From NCBI RefSeq assembly GCF_022549785.1, contig NZ_JAKZGO010000028.1:1-42276 (forward strand): DNA of 42,276 nt, written 5' to 3'. Below, piece by piece: positions 1 to 7,155 of this stretch (its first letter is position 1; every line of letters begins with the position of its first letter). Below the pieces are notes generated by a model. The model saw only the letters and a program-made list of their open reading frames with translations, did not search any database and was not told the DNA's origin. A program made the position numbers and the translations under genes. Source of the stretch: Belliella alkalica (GTDB taxonomy: Bacteria; Bacteroidota; Bacteroidia; Cytophagales; Cyclobacteriaceae).

Positions 1-33
1 AGTCGAATATGCTATATCAAAAAGTCCAAAGAT

Positions 34-143
34 TTAGGCGGCCTAGCGCAGGGGTCCCACCTCTTCCCATCCCGAACAGAGAAGTTAAGCCCTGCAGCGC
101 CGATGGTACTGGGGTTACACCCGGGAGAGTAGGTCGCCGCCAC
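34..143 (+). rRNA. rrf: 5S ribosomal RNA
   Basis: This is a 5S rRNA of about 110 nt, recognised by the conserved core around 61-140, which includes cccgaacagagaagttaag and cgccgatggtactggggtt. The 5' stretch ggcggc can pair with gccgcc at the 3' end to form helix I. It is followed at once by a strong terminator, so it is the last gene of an rRNA operon whose 16S and 23S genes lie left of the window. The ends are placed by helix I and may be off by a few bases. Confidence 0.95.
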
Positions 144-150
144 ATTATTC

Positions 151-187
151 AAAGCCAGTCACGATAGCATTCGCGACTGGCTTTTTT
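151..187 (+). terminator. rRNA operon terminator
   Basis: A 9-bp perfect stem (aagccagtc at 152-160, gactggctt at 175-183) with a 14-nt loop is followed by a T-run. It sits directly after the 5S gene, where intrinsic termination of the rRNA transcript is expected. Confidence 0.85.
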
Positions 188-223
188 GCGTTTAAACCCC
201 AGGCTGAAAGATCTCGCCAAGAA

Positions 224-281
224 TGCAGAGGGGCGCAGATTTTTGGGGGAAGGGATGGGGCACGCAGAGGCGCAGAGGCGT
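224..281. repeat. gcagaggcgcagag-type short repeat stretch
   Basis: This non-coding stretch holds three related units (gcagaggggcgcagat, acgcagaggcgcagag, gcgcagaggcg). The spacer from 188 to 578 has no convincing gene; small open frames over it lack family features and overlap this repeat and the hairpins to its right. Confidence 0.4.
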
Positions 282-388
282 GTAAGGTTTTTAATCTGGG
301 AGATGTATGTGATGGTATTGCTTTTTTGGATTGGCCGGTGTGATGAATGATGTTTAGACTTAAAAGTAAAGCAGTAAGACATTGGGGA

Positions 389-545
389 AAACCTTCGAGG
401 TTTTTGAAACCTCAAAGGTTTATTGACCCAACCTTTAAGGTTTTTTTTAAACCTCGAAGGTTTTTATTTTCTATAATGATGTTAAATTATAAAGAGAGAA
501 CCTCTGCTCTAATACCTTTGAGGTTTTTTGAAACCTCAAAGGTTT
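389..545. repeat. Cluster of three aacctYnaaggttt hairpin repeats
   Basis: Three inverted-repeat units built on the same word, acctttgaggt/acctcaaaggt, lie at about 389-420, 430-464 and 514-545. Each has two arms separated by a short T-rich or gaaa loop. The same word in alternating orientation resembles dispersed palindromic REP-like elements of Bacteroidota intergenic DNA. No gene lies between the units. Confidence 0.6.
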
Positions 546-578
546 GATTGTGTAGATGGGAGGTACGTATTTTAAATT

Positions 579-1415
579 TTAATCAAATGTTAGTTCTATC
601 AAAACAGGGAAATGGTCTGATGGATATTTTTTTCCATAATTATCAGTCAAAATACCATATCGCTTAACTGTAATCCCCTTGTTTATAAAAATATGGTCAA
701 TGATATTTTCTGGTGTTTTATTCCAGTTATAACCATTGAAAGTACCAATATCTCCATAATGAGGAGTTTGGCTTTCACTTCTGGAATCTTTGAATCCTGT
801 ATTTACAATGATCTTATAAGCGTTGTTTTCCATGTCAACGTTAAAGTCTCCCATGAAAACCACTGGTAAATTTTCATTGTTGATCTCATTTATTTTGGAC
901 AATACCAATTTGCTACTTTCTTCTCTTGCTTGCTGTCCAACGTGGTCATAATGGATATTAAACACATAGAATTTTTGTCCACCTTCATCCTCAAATTTCG
1001 CATATGTACATACTCTATTCAAAGCTGCATCCCATCCTTTGGAAGGGATTTCTGGACTTGTAGAAAGCCAAAATGTTTTGTTCTCTAAAAGTTTGAATTT
1101 TTCAGGATTATAAAAAATTGCTGAAAACTCTCCTTTCTCGCCTCCTTCTTCTCTGCTAATTCCTACATATGGGAAATTCAAAGATTTACTAATCTCTTCT
1201 AGTTGGTTTTTTAGACCTTCTTGGGTTCCAATAATGTCCATTTGATGGAACTTTATTAAATTAAATAAGTGTTCTGAACGGTCTATCCAAAGGTTTTCTA
1301 AATCATTTTTATCGTCAAACTTTATATTATATGTTCCGAAATTATAACTTTGGGACAATGCCAAATTACTAATAACCAATAAAAGCGATAGAATCAGTGA
1401 GAATTTCATTTTCAT
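579..1415 (-). CDS. Secreted endonuclease/exonuclease/phosphatase family protein
   Basis: This 278-residue protein of the EEP (DNase I-like) superfamily is predicted to be exported: the N-terminus has a signal peptide (MKMKFSLILSLLLVISNLALS) of about 21 residues. Catalytic landmarks appear in order: TYNIKFDD near residue 28, GTQEG (metal-binding Glu), FNIHYDH (His), FMGDFNV (Asp and Asn), DHIF, and a C-terminal PSDHFPV with the essential Asp-His. This is the full set for a phosphodiesterase active site. The substrate could be nucleic acid, a sugar phosphate or an inositol-type phosphodiester; the sequence does not decide. A second ATG two codons in is an alternative start. The gene stands alone and is transcribed away from the flavin reductase gene. 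Confidence 0.8.
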   Translation of the reverse strand: MKMKFSLILSLLLVISNLALSQSYNFGTYNIKFDDKNDLENLWIDRSEHLFNLIKFHQMDIIGTQEGLKNQLEEISKSLNFPYVGISREEGGEKGEFSAIFYNPEKFKLLENKTFWLSTSPEIPSKGWDAALNRVCTYAKFEDEGGQKFYVFNIHYDHVGQQAREESSKLVLSKINEINNENLPVVFMGDFNVDMENNAYKIIVNTGFKDSRSESQTPHYGDIGTFNGYNWNKTPENIIDHIFINKGITVKRYGILTDNYGKKYPSDHFPVLIELTFD

Positions 1416-1545
1416 TTGTGAGTAGCGTTTTATTTTTGTTATTTTAAAATTAGTAATAAAAATGTGCTTTTTCTTTAATTTGTCTAATTGAATAGCAATT
1501 TGATATAATTATGGCCTTATAATTAATAAATTAAATACAAATATT

Positions 1546-2430
1546 ATGACAATTGACCCTACTACAGTTAATGCATCGGAATTTCAAGCTTATCTCCAAA
1601 GTGCCGTTGCACCTAGGCCGATTGCATTTGCCAGTACAGTTGATAAAGACGGTAAGGTTAATTTGAGTCCCTTCAGTTACTTCAATGTTTTCAGTTCCAA
1701 TCCTCCAATTTTGGTGTTTTCTCCTTCTCGCAGAGTACGAGATAATACTACCAAGCACACATTAGAGAATGTTCATGATGTGAAGGAGGTTGTGATAAAT
1801 ATTATCGATTTTTCCTTAGTAGAACAGATGTCATTGGCAAGTACAGAATATGATAAAGGTGTCAATGAATTTACCAAAGCGGGTCTTACTGAAGTGAAAT
1901 CGTTGAAGGTTGCTCCTCCGAGAGTGAAAGAAGCACCAGTTTCTTTTGAATGTCTTGTGAAGGAAATAATATCTTTGGGTGATCAAGGAGGTGCAGGGAA
2001 TTTGATTATTTGCGAGGTTGTGTTAGCCCATATTGATGATGCTATACTCGATCAGAATGGTCTAGTTGATCCCTTTAAATTTGAAGCAGTCGCGAGGATG
2101 GGAGGGAACTGGTACTGTAGGGTGACAAAGGAATCTTTATTTGAGATCCCTAAGCCTATTAGAAATAAAGGGATAGGGGTGGATCAGCTTCCTGATGTAG
2201 TCAAGAATAGCATGGTACTTACCGGAAACAACCTAGGAAGGCTTGGGAATATTGAAAAGTTACCATCAGATGAAGATGTTTGGGAATATGGGAATAGACC
2301 TGAAATTGTAGAGATAAAAGTAAGGTTTCAAAATGACAAAGAGAGTTTGTTGTTTAATCTTCATACTCATGCCAAATCACTCTTGGAATCTGGCAATATT
2401 GAGGATGCTTGGAAAGTTTTGTTGCAATAG
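1546..2430 (+). CDS. Flavin reductase-like domain protein (FMN-binding split barrel)
   Basis: This 294-residue cytoplasmic protein belongs to the flavin reductase-like family (split-barrel FMN binding). Residues 20-45 carry the typical VAPRPIAFASTVDKDGKVN opening and the NLSPFSYFN segment, followed by PPILVFSPSRR and TLENV, the usual flavin and phosphate contacts. The C-terminal third (about 215-294) is a helical extension common in Bacteroidota members. Members reduce flavins or act as FMN-containing oxidoreductases; the electron partner cannot be read here. It has its own upstream region and is divergent from the EEP gene, with no operon partner. Confidence 0.8.
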   Translation: MTIDPTTVNASEFQAYLQSAVAPRPIAFASTVDKDGKVNLSPFSYFNVFSSNPPILVFSPSRRVRDNTTKHTLENVHDVKEVVINIIDFSLVEQMSLASTEYDKGVNEFTKAGLTEVKSLKVAPPRVKEAPVSFECLVKEIISLGDQGGAGNLIICEVVLAHIDDAILDQNGLVDPFKFEAVARMGGNWYCRVTKESLFEIPKPIRNKGIGVDQLPDVVKNSMVLTGNNLGRLGNIEKLPSDEDVWEYGNRPEIVEIKVRFQNDKESLLFNLHTHAKSLLESGNIEDAWKVLLQ

Positions 2431-2550
2431 GAAAAGCAGCCTTCCTTGTAAATGCTTTAAGAAAAGCTTCTTTTTAATTTAATATGATTATCTGCAATGA
2501 CACACCAGTAGGGAAATAAAGCAATCCGATCAAGCGGATAATCGTGGACT

Positions 2551-2570
2551 ATTGACTGTCGACAGTTGAC
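2551..2570. repeat. Palindrome centred on actgtcgacagt
   Basis: A 12-bp perfect palindrome (2555-2566) is flanked by ttg and tga in the 278-base spacer between the flavin reductase gene and sppA. Both flanking genes end here, so it is not an obvious promoter operator and may be a small intergenic repeat. Confidence 0.35.
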
Positions 2571-2680
2571 AACATGATCTTGCCTGAATTCTAGGTGTGT
2601 ACCTAATTAAACGGTGTGAAAGCGGATATACATATAATTTAAATTCAAATTAGATTAAACACCTGAAAATCAATTAAATA

Positions 2681-2711
2681 AAAAAAAAGGAGCTCGAAGC
2701 TCCTTTTTTTA
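2681..2711 (-). terminator. Bidirectional terminator after sppA
   Basis: An A-run, the stem aaggagct/agctcctt with a short cga loop, and a T-run form a symmetrical intrinsic terminator between convergent genes. On the minus strand it overlaps the end of sppA. Confidence 0.85.
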
Positions 2712-4469
2712 TTCAACTATAATGTCATATGGCATTCTAAGCATAAGACCTTCGTATTTTTTTATCTTTTCAATTTCAGAATAAACTGGGTAAAAGCTAC
2801 CTAGCTTATGACGCATGTAGCGTGTTTGTACATCGTTAGTTAGATCGGCCATGAGCCTTTCGAAAAACGACTTTTCTTGAGGTAAATAAACTATTCTATA
2901 ATCATCTTCCACTCCCACTTTTTTTGCGGCAATCTCTATAGCATCCTCTAGATTACCCAATACATCTACAAGCCCATTTTCCTTTGCCTGAATTCCCGAC
3001 CATACTCTTCCTGAGGCAACTTCCAATACTTCTTCTTTAGTCATATTTCTACCTTCTGACACTCTTGAAATAAAAGTGTCATATCCTTCCTCAACATTAC
3101 TTTGGTAGATTGACTTTTCCAGATCTGTCAATTTTCTTGAAAAGCTTAAGAAATCAGATAATTCTCCAGTTTTAACTACATCTGTTGTTAGTCCTAGTTT
3201 GTTTTTCATAAACCCTTCTGCATTAAACCAAAGGCCAAAAATCCCGATAGAACCTGTAATTGTATTTGGTTGGGCAACGATGGTATCTGCAGGAGCTGAG
3301 ATGTAATAACCTCCAGATGCCGCATATTCCCCCATAGAAGCAATTACAGGTTTCACTTTTTTAGCTTCAGATAAAGCTCTCCACATTACTTCTGAAGCCA
3401 ATGCAGAACCTCCAGGTGAGTTTACTCTTATCACTATAGCTTTTACATTTTCATCCTTTTTAGCTTTATTTACTTCTTTGACAAAAGATTCAGAAGCAAT
3501 GACTCCTTCGCCTGATCCGCTCACTATGTCACCTTGAGCAATTATTACTGCGATTTTATTTTTAGAAAGCTTGTTTTTGCTTTTTGCAGACTTATTAATT
3601 GTTGTGACATTTATTGAATTAATATCGTCATCTTCTTCGATTCCTAGTTTTTCCCTAAGTAAATCTTTCACCTGATCTTCGTACCAAAGCCCATCAACCA
3701 TTTTCAATTCAAGCGCATCTGCATTCTTACGAATAAGCATTTGACTGTTTATTTCTTGGACTTTTTCATAGGGTAAGCTTCTGCTTTCTGATATTTTAGA
3801 AATGGCAAAATCATTAAGGTCATTTAAAAAGACACTTGTTTGGAGCCTATTTTCATCACTCATTTTATCAAGTAGAAAAGGTTCCACAGCACTTTTGAAT
3901 TCTCCAACTCTAAAAATCACTGGCTCTACCTCCAATTTCTCAAATAAACCTTTGAAGAAAACAATTTCAGAAGAAAATCCATTAAATTCCATTCCGCCCA
4001 GAGGGTTGAGGTATATTTCATCTGCTGCTGAACTTAGGAAATAGCCACTTTCTGAATAGATTTCACTGTAGGAGACAATGAATTTACCGGATTCTTTGAA
4101 TGAGATCAATTCTTCCCTTAGCTCTTGAAGCATCGCCTGACCTGCGAAGACCATTCCTGCTTTTAGGTAAATACCTTTTACATTTTCATTTTCTGCAGCT
4201 GTTTTGATAGCCTTCTTAAGATTTAGCAAGCCTACGTTTGAAACAGCACTGAAACCTGGGATTGATGATATGTTAAAATCGTCATCACTAGTTCTTTCTA
4301 CAATATTTCTTCCATCCAAATTCAGGACAAGAACAGTATTTTCTTTGATTTTTACTTCGCTATCTGACGATGAAGCAATAGCTATAATTCCCGCCAAAAT
4401 GAAGAAACTCAAGACTGAAAATACCAAAAGCCCAACGATTACAGCTAATACATTTCCTAGAAATCTCAT
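2709..4469 (-). CDS. sppA: Signal peptide peptidase SppA, 67K type
   Basis: This 586-residue membrane-anchored protease degrades cleaved signal peptides in the inner membrane. One N-terminal transmembrane segment (about residues 5-32) is followed by two tandem ClpP/crotonase-like domains. The catalytic lysine of the first domain is K192 (RVGEFKSAVEPF). The nucleophile of the second is S385 (GEYAASGGYY), the E. coli-type Ser-Lys dyad contributed by separate domains. NSPGGSALAS (about 350) and GSIGIFG (about 407) are further conserved landmarks. Length matches the long SppA form. It is divergent from folK with about 58 bp between the starts. Confidence 0.95.
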   Translation of the reverse strand: MRFLGNVLAVIVGLLVFSVLSFFILAGIIAIASSSDSEVKIKENTVLVLNLDGRNIVERTSDDDFNISSIPGFSAVSNVGLLNLKKAIKTAAENENVKGIYLKAGMVFAGQAMLQELREELISFKESGKFIVSYSEIYSESGYFLSSAADEIYLNPLGGMEFNGFSSEIVFFKGLFEKLEVEPVIFRVGEFKSAVEPFLLDKMSDENRLQTSVFLNDLNDFAISKISESRSLPYEKVQEINSQMLIRKNADALELKMVDGLWYEDQVKDLLREKLGIEEDDDINSINVTTINKSAKSKNKLSKNKIAVIIAQGDIVSGSGEGVIASESFVKEVNKAKKDENVKAIVIRVNSPGGSALASEVMWRALSEAKKVKPVIASMGEYAASGGYYISAPADTIVAQPNTITGSIGIFGLWFNAEGFMKNKLGLTTDVVKTGELSDFLSFSRKLTDLEKSIYQSNVEEGYDTFISRVSEGRNMTKEEVLEVASGRVWSGIQAKENGLVDVLGNLEDAIEIAAKKVGVEDDYRIVYLPQEKSFFERLMADLTNDVQTRYMRHKLGSFYPVYSEIEKIKKYEGLMLRMPYDIIVE

Positions 4470-4527
4470 ATTTATTTTATTTTAAGCTCCTAAAATACCG
4501 CTTTTTTCTTTATTGTTGAACCTTGAA

Positions 4528-5025
4528 ATGAATAAATGGAAAATGAGGCAAGTTATTTTAATTATTGGAGGTAATGTAGGGGATAGGATGGCATTACTTT
4601 CTGAAGCAAAATCGAAGCTGATGTTTAAAATCGGTCAGTTAAAAGATAAATCCGCAGTTTATGAAACTCAGGCTTGGGGAGGTAAATCAAAAGGAGACTA
4701 TTTGAATCAAATATTGATATTTGAAACTGATTTTGAAGCAGAGTATATTTTGGATATAGCTTTAAAGGTAGAAAAAGAGTTGGGTAGAGAAAGGGATGTC
4801 AAATGGGGAAATAGAACCATGGATATTGATATTCTCTATTTCGGGGAAGAAATTATAAACAAACCCAACCTAATTGTACCCCACCCTTACATTTCAGAAA
4901 GGCGTTTTGTTTTAGTCCCCTTGGAAGAGGTTTTGCCTGATTTTGTTCATCCTAAATTCCACCTTACTAATAAAGAATTGTTACGTAAGTGTACAGATTC
5001 TTGCAATGTTATTAAGGTGCAATAA
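4528..5025 (+). CDS. folK: 2-amino-4-hydroxy-6-hydroxymethyldihydropteridine diphosphokinase
   Basis: FolK transfers pyrophosphate from ATP to 6-hydroxymethyl-7,8-dihydropterin in folate synthesis. Family signatures: an opening strand with GGNVGDR, the segment YETQAWGGKSKGDYLNQ (pterin site), ELGRERDVKWGNRTMDIDILYFG (ATP and Mg site, with paired Asp in the D-I-D triplet), and PHPYISERRFVLVPL. ATG at 4528 gives 165 residues. ATG at 4543 (MRQVILIIGG) is an equally good start, and an upstream TTG at 4513 is less likely. The gene is divergent from sppA and convergent with fabD, with a shared terminator. Confidence 0.93.
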   Translation: MNKWKMRQVILIIGGNVGDRMALLSEAKSKLMFKIGQLKDKSAVYETQAWGGKSKGDYLNQILIFETDFEAEYILDIALKVEKELGRERDVKWGNRTMDIDILYFGEEIINKPNLIVPHPYISERRFVLVPLEEVLPDFVHPKFHLTNKELLRKCTDSCNVIKVQ

Positions 5026-5056
5026 AAAAAGCCCAATTTTAAGGGCTTTTTTTTAA
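5024..5056. terminator. Shared terminator between folK and fabD
   Basis: The stem aaaaaagccc/gggctttttt with an aattttaa loop has an A-run on one side and a T-run on the other. It serves the convergent folK and fabD transcripts and overlaps both stop codons. Confidence 0.85.
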
Positions 5057-5931
5057 ATACTTGAGACTTCAGCTTCTCGATGGATTTTCTTCACTAATCC
5101 TTGAAGGACTTTTCCAGGCCCACATTCTATAAAGGAAGTTGCACCATCTTCCACCATTTGTTGGACAGATTGAGTCCATTTTACCGGTGCCGTCAATTGT
5201 GCAATTAAGTTATTTTTGATTTCTGAAACATCAGAAATACCAGTAGTGCTTACATTTTGATAAACTGGGCACAAAGGATTATTGAAGACAGTATTTTCAA
5301 TGGCTGCTTGAAGTTTCTCCCTAGCAGATTCCATCAAAGGTGAATGAAAAGCTCCTCCAACAGGAAGCGGTAATGCCCTTTTTGCACCAGCTTCTTTCAT
5401 TTTTTCACAAGCTATTTCTATTCCTTTGTTTGAGCCAGAAATAACCAACTGGCCTGGACAGTTATAATTTGCAGCAACTACTATTTCTCCTTCGATATCT
5501 TTACAAATTTCCTCTACTAAATTATCATCTAAACCCAAAATGGCAGCCATGCCTGATGGGTTGATTTCACAAGCTTCTTGCATTGCTAATGCTCTTTGAT
5601 AAACAAGTCTAAGGCCATCTTCAAATGATAAAGTCCCATTTGCTACCAAAGCGGAAAACTCACCTAATGAATGCCCTGCAACCATGTCTGGTTTGAAATT
5701 TTCTGAAGTCTTAGCTAAAATTACAGAATGTAAAAATATTGCTGGCTGGGTCACTTTTGTTTGTTTTAGTTCCTCGTCACTACCTTCAAACATGATGTCG
5801 GTAATTCTGAACCCTAATACTTCATTTGCTTTTTCAAAAAGTGTTTTTGCAAGATCACTATTCTCGTATAGATCTTTCCCCATTCCAGCAAACTGTGCTC
5901 CTTGTCCTGGGAAAATATATGCTTTTTTCAT
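5053..5931 (-). CDS. fabD: Malonyl-CoA:ACP transacylase
   Basis: FabD loads malonyl groups onto acyl carrier protein for fatty acid synthesis in the cytoplasm. The 292-residue protein has the standard layout: FPGQGAQ at residues 7-13, nucleophile S88 in GHSLGE, and the catalytic histidine H196 in GGAFHSPLM. QLVISG (about 161-166) and ECGPGKVL near the C-terminus are also conserved. Length is normal. The gene is monocistronic here, with no other fab genes in view. Confidence 0.95.
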   Translation of the reverse strand: MKKAYIFPGQGAQFAGMGKDLYENSDLAKTLFEKANEVLGFRITDIMFEGSDEELKQTKVTQPAIFLHSVILAKTSENFKPDMVAGHSLGEFSALVANGTLSFEDGLRLVYQRALAMQEACEINPSGMAAILGLDDNLVEEICKDIEGEIVVAANYNCPGQLVISGSNKGIEIACEKMKEAGAKRALPLPVGGAFHSPLMESAREKLQAAIENTVFNNPLCPVYQNVSTTGISDVSEIKNNLIAQLTAPVKWTQSVQQMVEDGATSFIECGPGKVLQGLVKKIHREAEVSSI

Positions 5932-6090
5932 TGTTTATTCTATTTTAACGTTATTCTAATTAGGAGTGTATAAATTATCTTCAATGCTATTAGTCTTTTT
6001 ACTTTAAGATCGAGGGAGTAGAAATGTGTAAACTAGGAAGCAAAACTAATATCCAATTCAAGTTATTTATAAAAAGCAATGAAGTGAAAA

Positions 6091-6720
6091 TTAAAAACCT
6101 AAATCATAAATTTCAGTAATTTCTTCGATTATGCTATAAATATCTAATTTTAAGTCAATCAATCTTCCTTGTGAAACATCAAAAACCCAACCATGAACTT
6201 TCATTCCTCTTTGTCGAACAGCCTTTTGAACTACAGCAGTTTTTAATAGGTTCACACATTGTTCTTGGACATTCAATTCTACAAGTCTATTATATCTTGT
6301 AGATTCGTCTTCTATGGCATTCAATTCGACTCTATGAATCCTATAAACATCTCTGATATTTCTTAACCAAGGATTCAAAATCCCTAAATCTGCAGGGTTC
6401 ATGGCAGCTTTTACGCCACCACATTCATAATGCCCGCAAATCACAATATGATCTACCTTCAAGTTTTCAACTGCGTAATTTAATACTGACATCACATTGA
6501 GATCTATACTGATCACCATATTTGCAATGTTTCTATGGACAAAGACATCACCTGGCTGAACACCCATTAAATCTTCAGCAGTAACCCTACTGTCAGAGCA
6601 ACCAACATATAAAATATCAGGGTTTTGTCCTTTGGCTAATTCTTTGAAATAATTTGGGTCTTTTTCAAGCTTATTTTCAATCCACTTTTCGTTGTTTTCA
6701 AATACTTTTGAAATGTCCAT
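6091..6720 (-). CDS. Beta-class carbonic anhydrase
   Basis: This 209-residue enzyme interconverts CO2 and bicarbonate. Zinc ligands are C41 (in CSDSRV), H97 and C100 (in CGHYECGG). The D43/R45 dyad that gates the active site in beta enzymes is intact, and HRNIAN follows at about 62-67. There is no signal peptide, so it should be cytoplasmic. It lies 27 bp after the DCC-family gene on the same strand and is probably the last gene of the operon that starts with the T9SS-exported protein. Confidence 0.93.
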   Translation of the reverse strand: MDISKVFENNEKWIENKLEKDPNYFKELAKGQNPDILYVGCSDSRVTAEDLMGVQPGDVFVHRNIANMVISIDLNVMSVLNYAVENLKVDHIVICGHYECGGVKAAMNPADLGILNPWLRNIRDVYRIHRVELNAIEDESTRYNRLVELNVQEQCVNLLKTAVVQKAVRQRGMKVHGWVFDVSQGRLIDLKLDIYSIIEEITEIYDLGF

Positions 6721-6747
6721 TAAATTGTTTGGTTTATTGGTTTGGTC

Positions 6748-7155
6748 TTACAAGAATTTAGCTTTTTCTTCTGGGGTTGGCAGCCTACAGGTTTCTTTTT
6801 TCCCGTACCATTTATATCTATTTTCAGCAATCCAATCATATATGGAGTCTCTCCAAGATGCAGGCAAAATTATTCCAGCATAAAAGATTTTCCAAATACC
6901 CCCTAATTTTTTTGCAATCTTGAGTGCCGCTGTACTTTTATAATAAATTTCGTTCCTTTCAATAAGTACTAAGGAATCTAAGTAATCCTTTTTTACTTTA
7001 TAATCCACAAGAATTTTTTTTACAGCTTCATCTTGAAGTGCTCCTACCTTGAATTTATCATTTTTGTCCTTTCTGATTATAAAATCAACAGCGTTATTAC
7101 AAAGGTTACAGACTCCATCGAATAGGACTATACTATATTTGTCTTGAATTCTCAT
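6748..7155 (-). CDS. DCC-family thiol-disulfide oxidoreductase-like protein (DUF393)
   Basis: This 135-residue protein has the diagnostic FDGVCNLCN motif, with D13, C16 and C19 forming the DxxCxxC signature of the DCC family. The fold is regarded as thioredoxin-like, but no reaction is established for most members. Its start overlaps the stop of the upstream large gene by 4 bp (ATGA), which indicates translational coupling, and the carbonic anhydrase gene follows. Confidence 0.85.
   Translation of the reverse strand: MRIQDKYSIVLFDGVCNLCNNAVDFIIRKDKNDKFKVGALQDEAVKKILVDYKVKKDYLDSLVLIERNEIYYKSTAALKIAKKLGGIWKIFYAGIILPASWRDSIYDWIAENRYKWYGKKETCRLPTPEEKAKFL

Noticed and set aside
149-415. Minus-strand frame of 88 codons after the 5S gene
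   Set aside because: It overlaps the rRNA terminator and short repeats; composition is Ser/Arg/Lys-rich and looks like translated repeat.
388-546. CRISPR array
   Set aside because: The repeats are palindromic in alternating orientation, with unequal spacing and only three units; no cas genes are present anywhere in the window.
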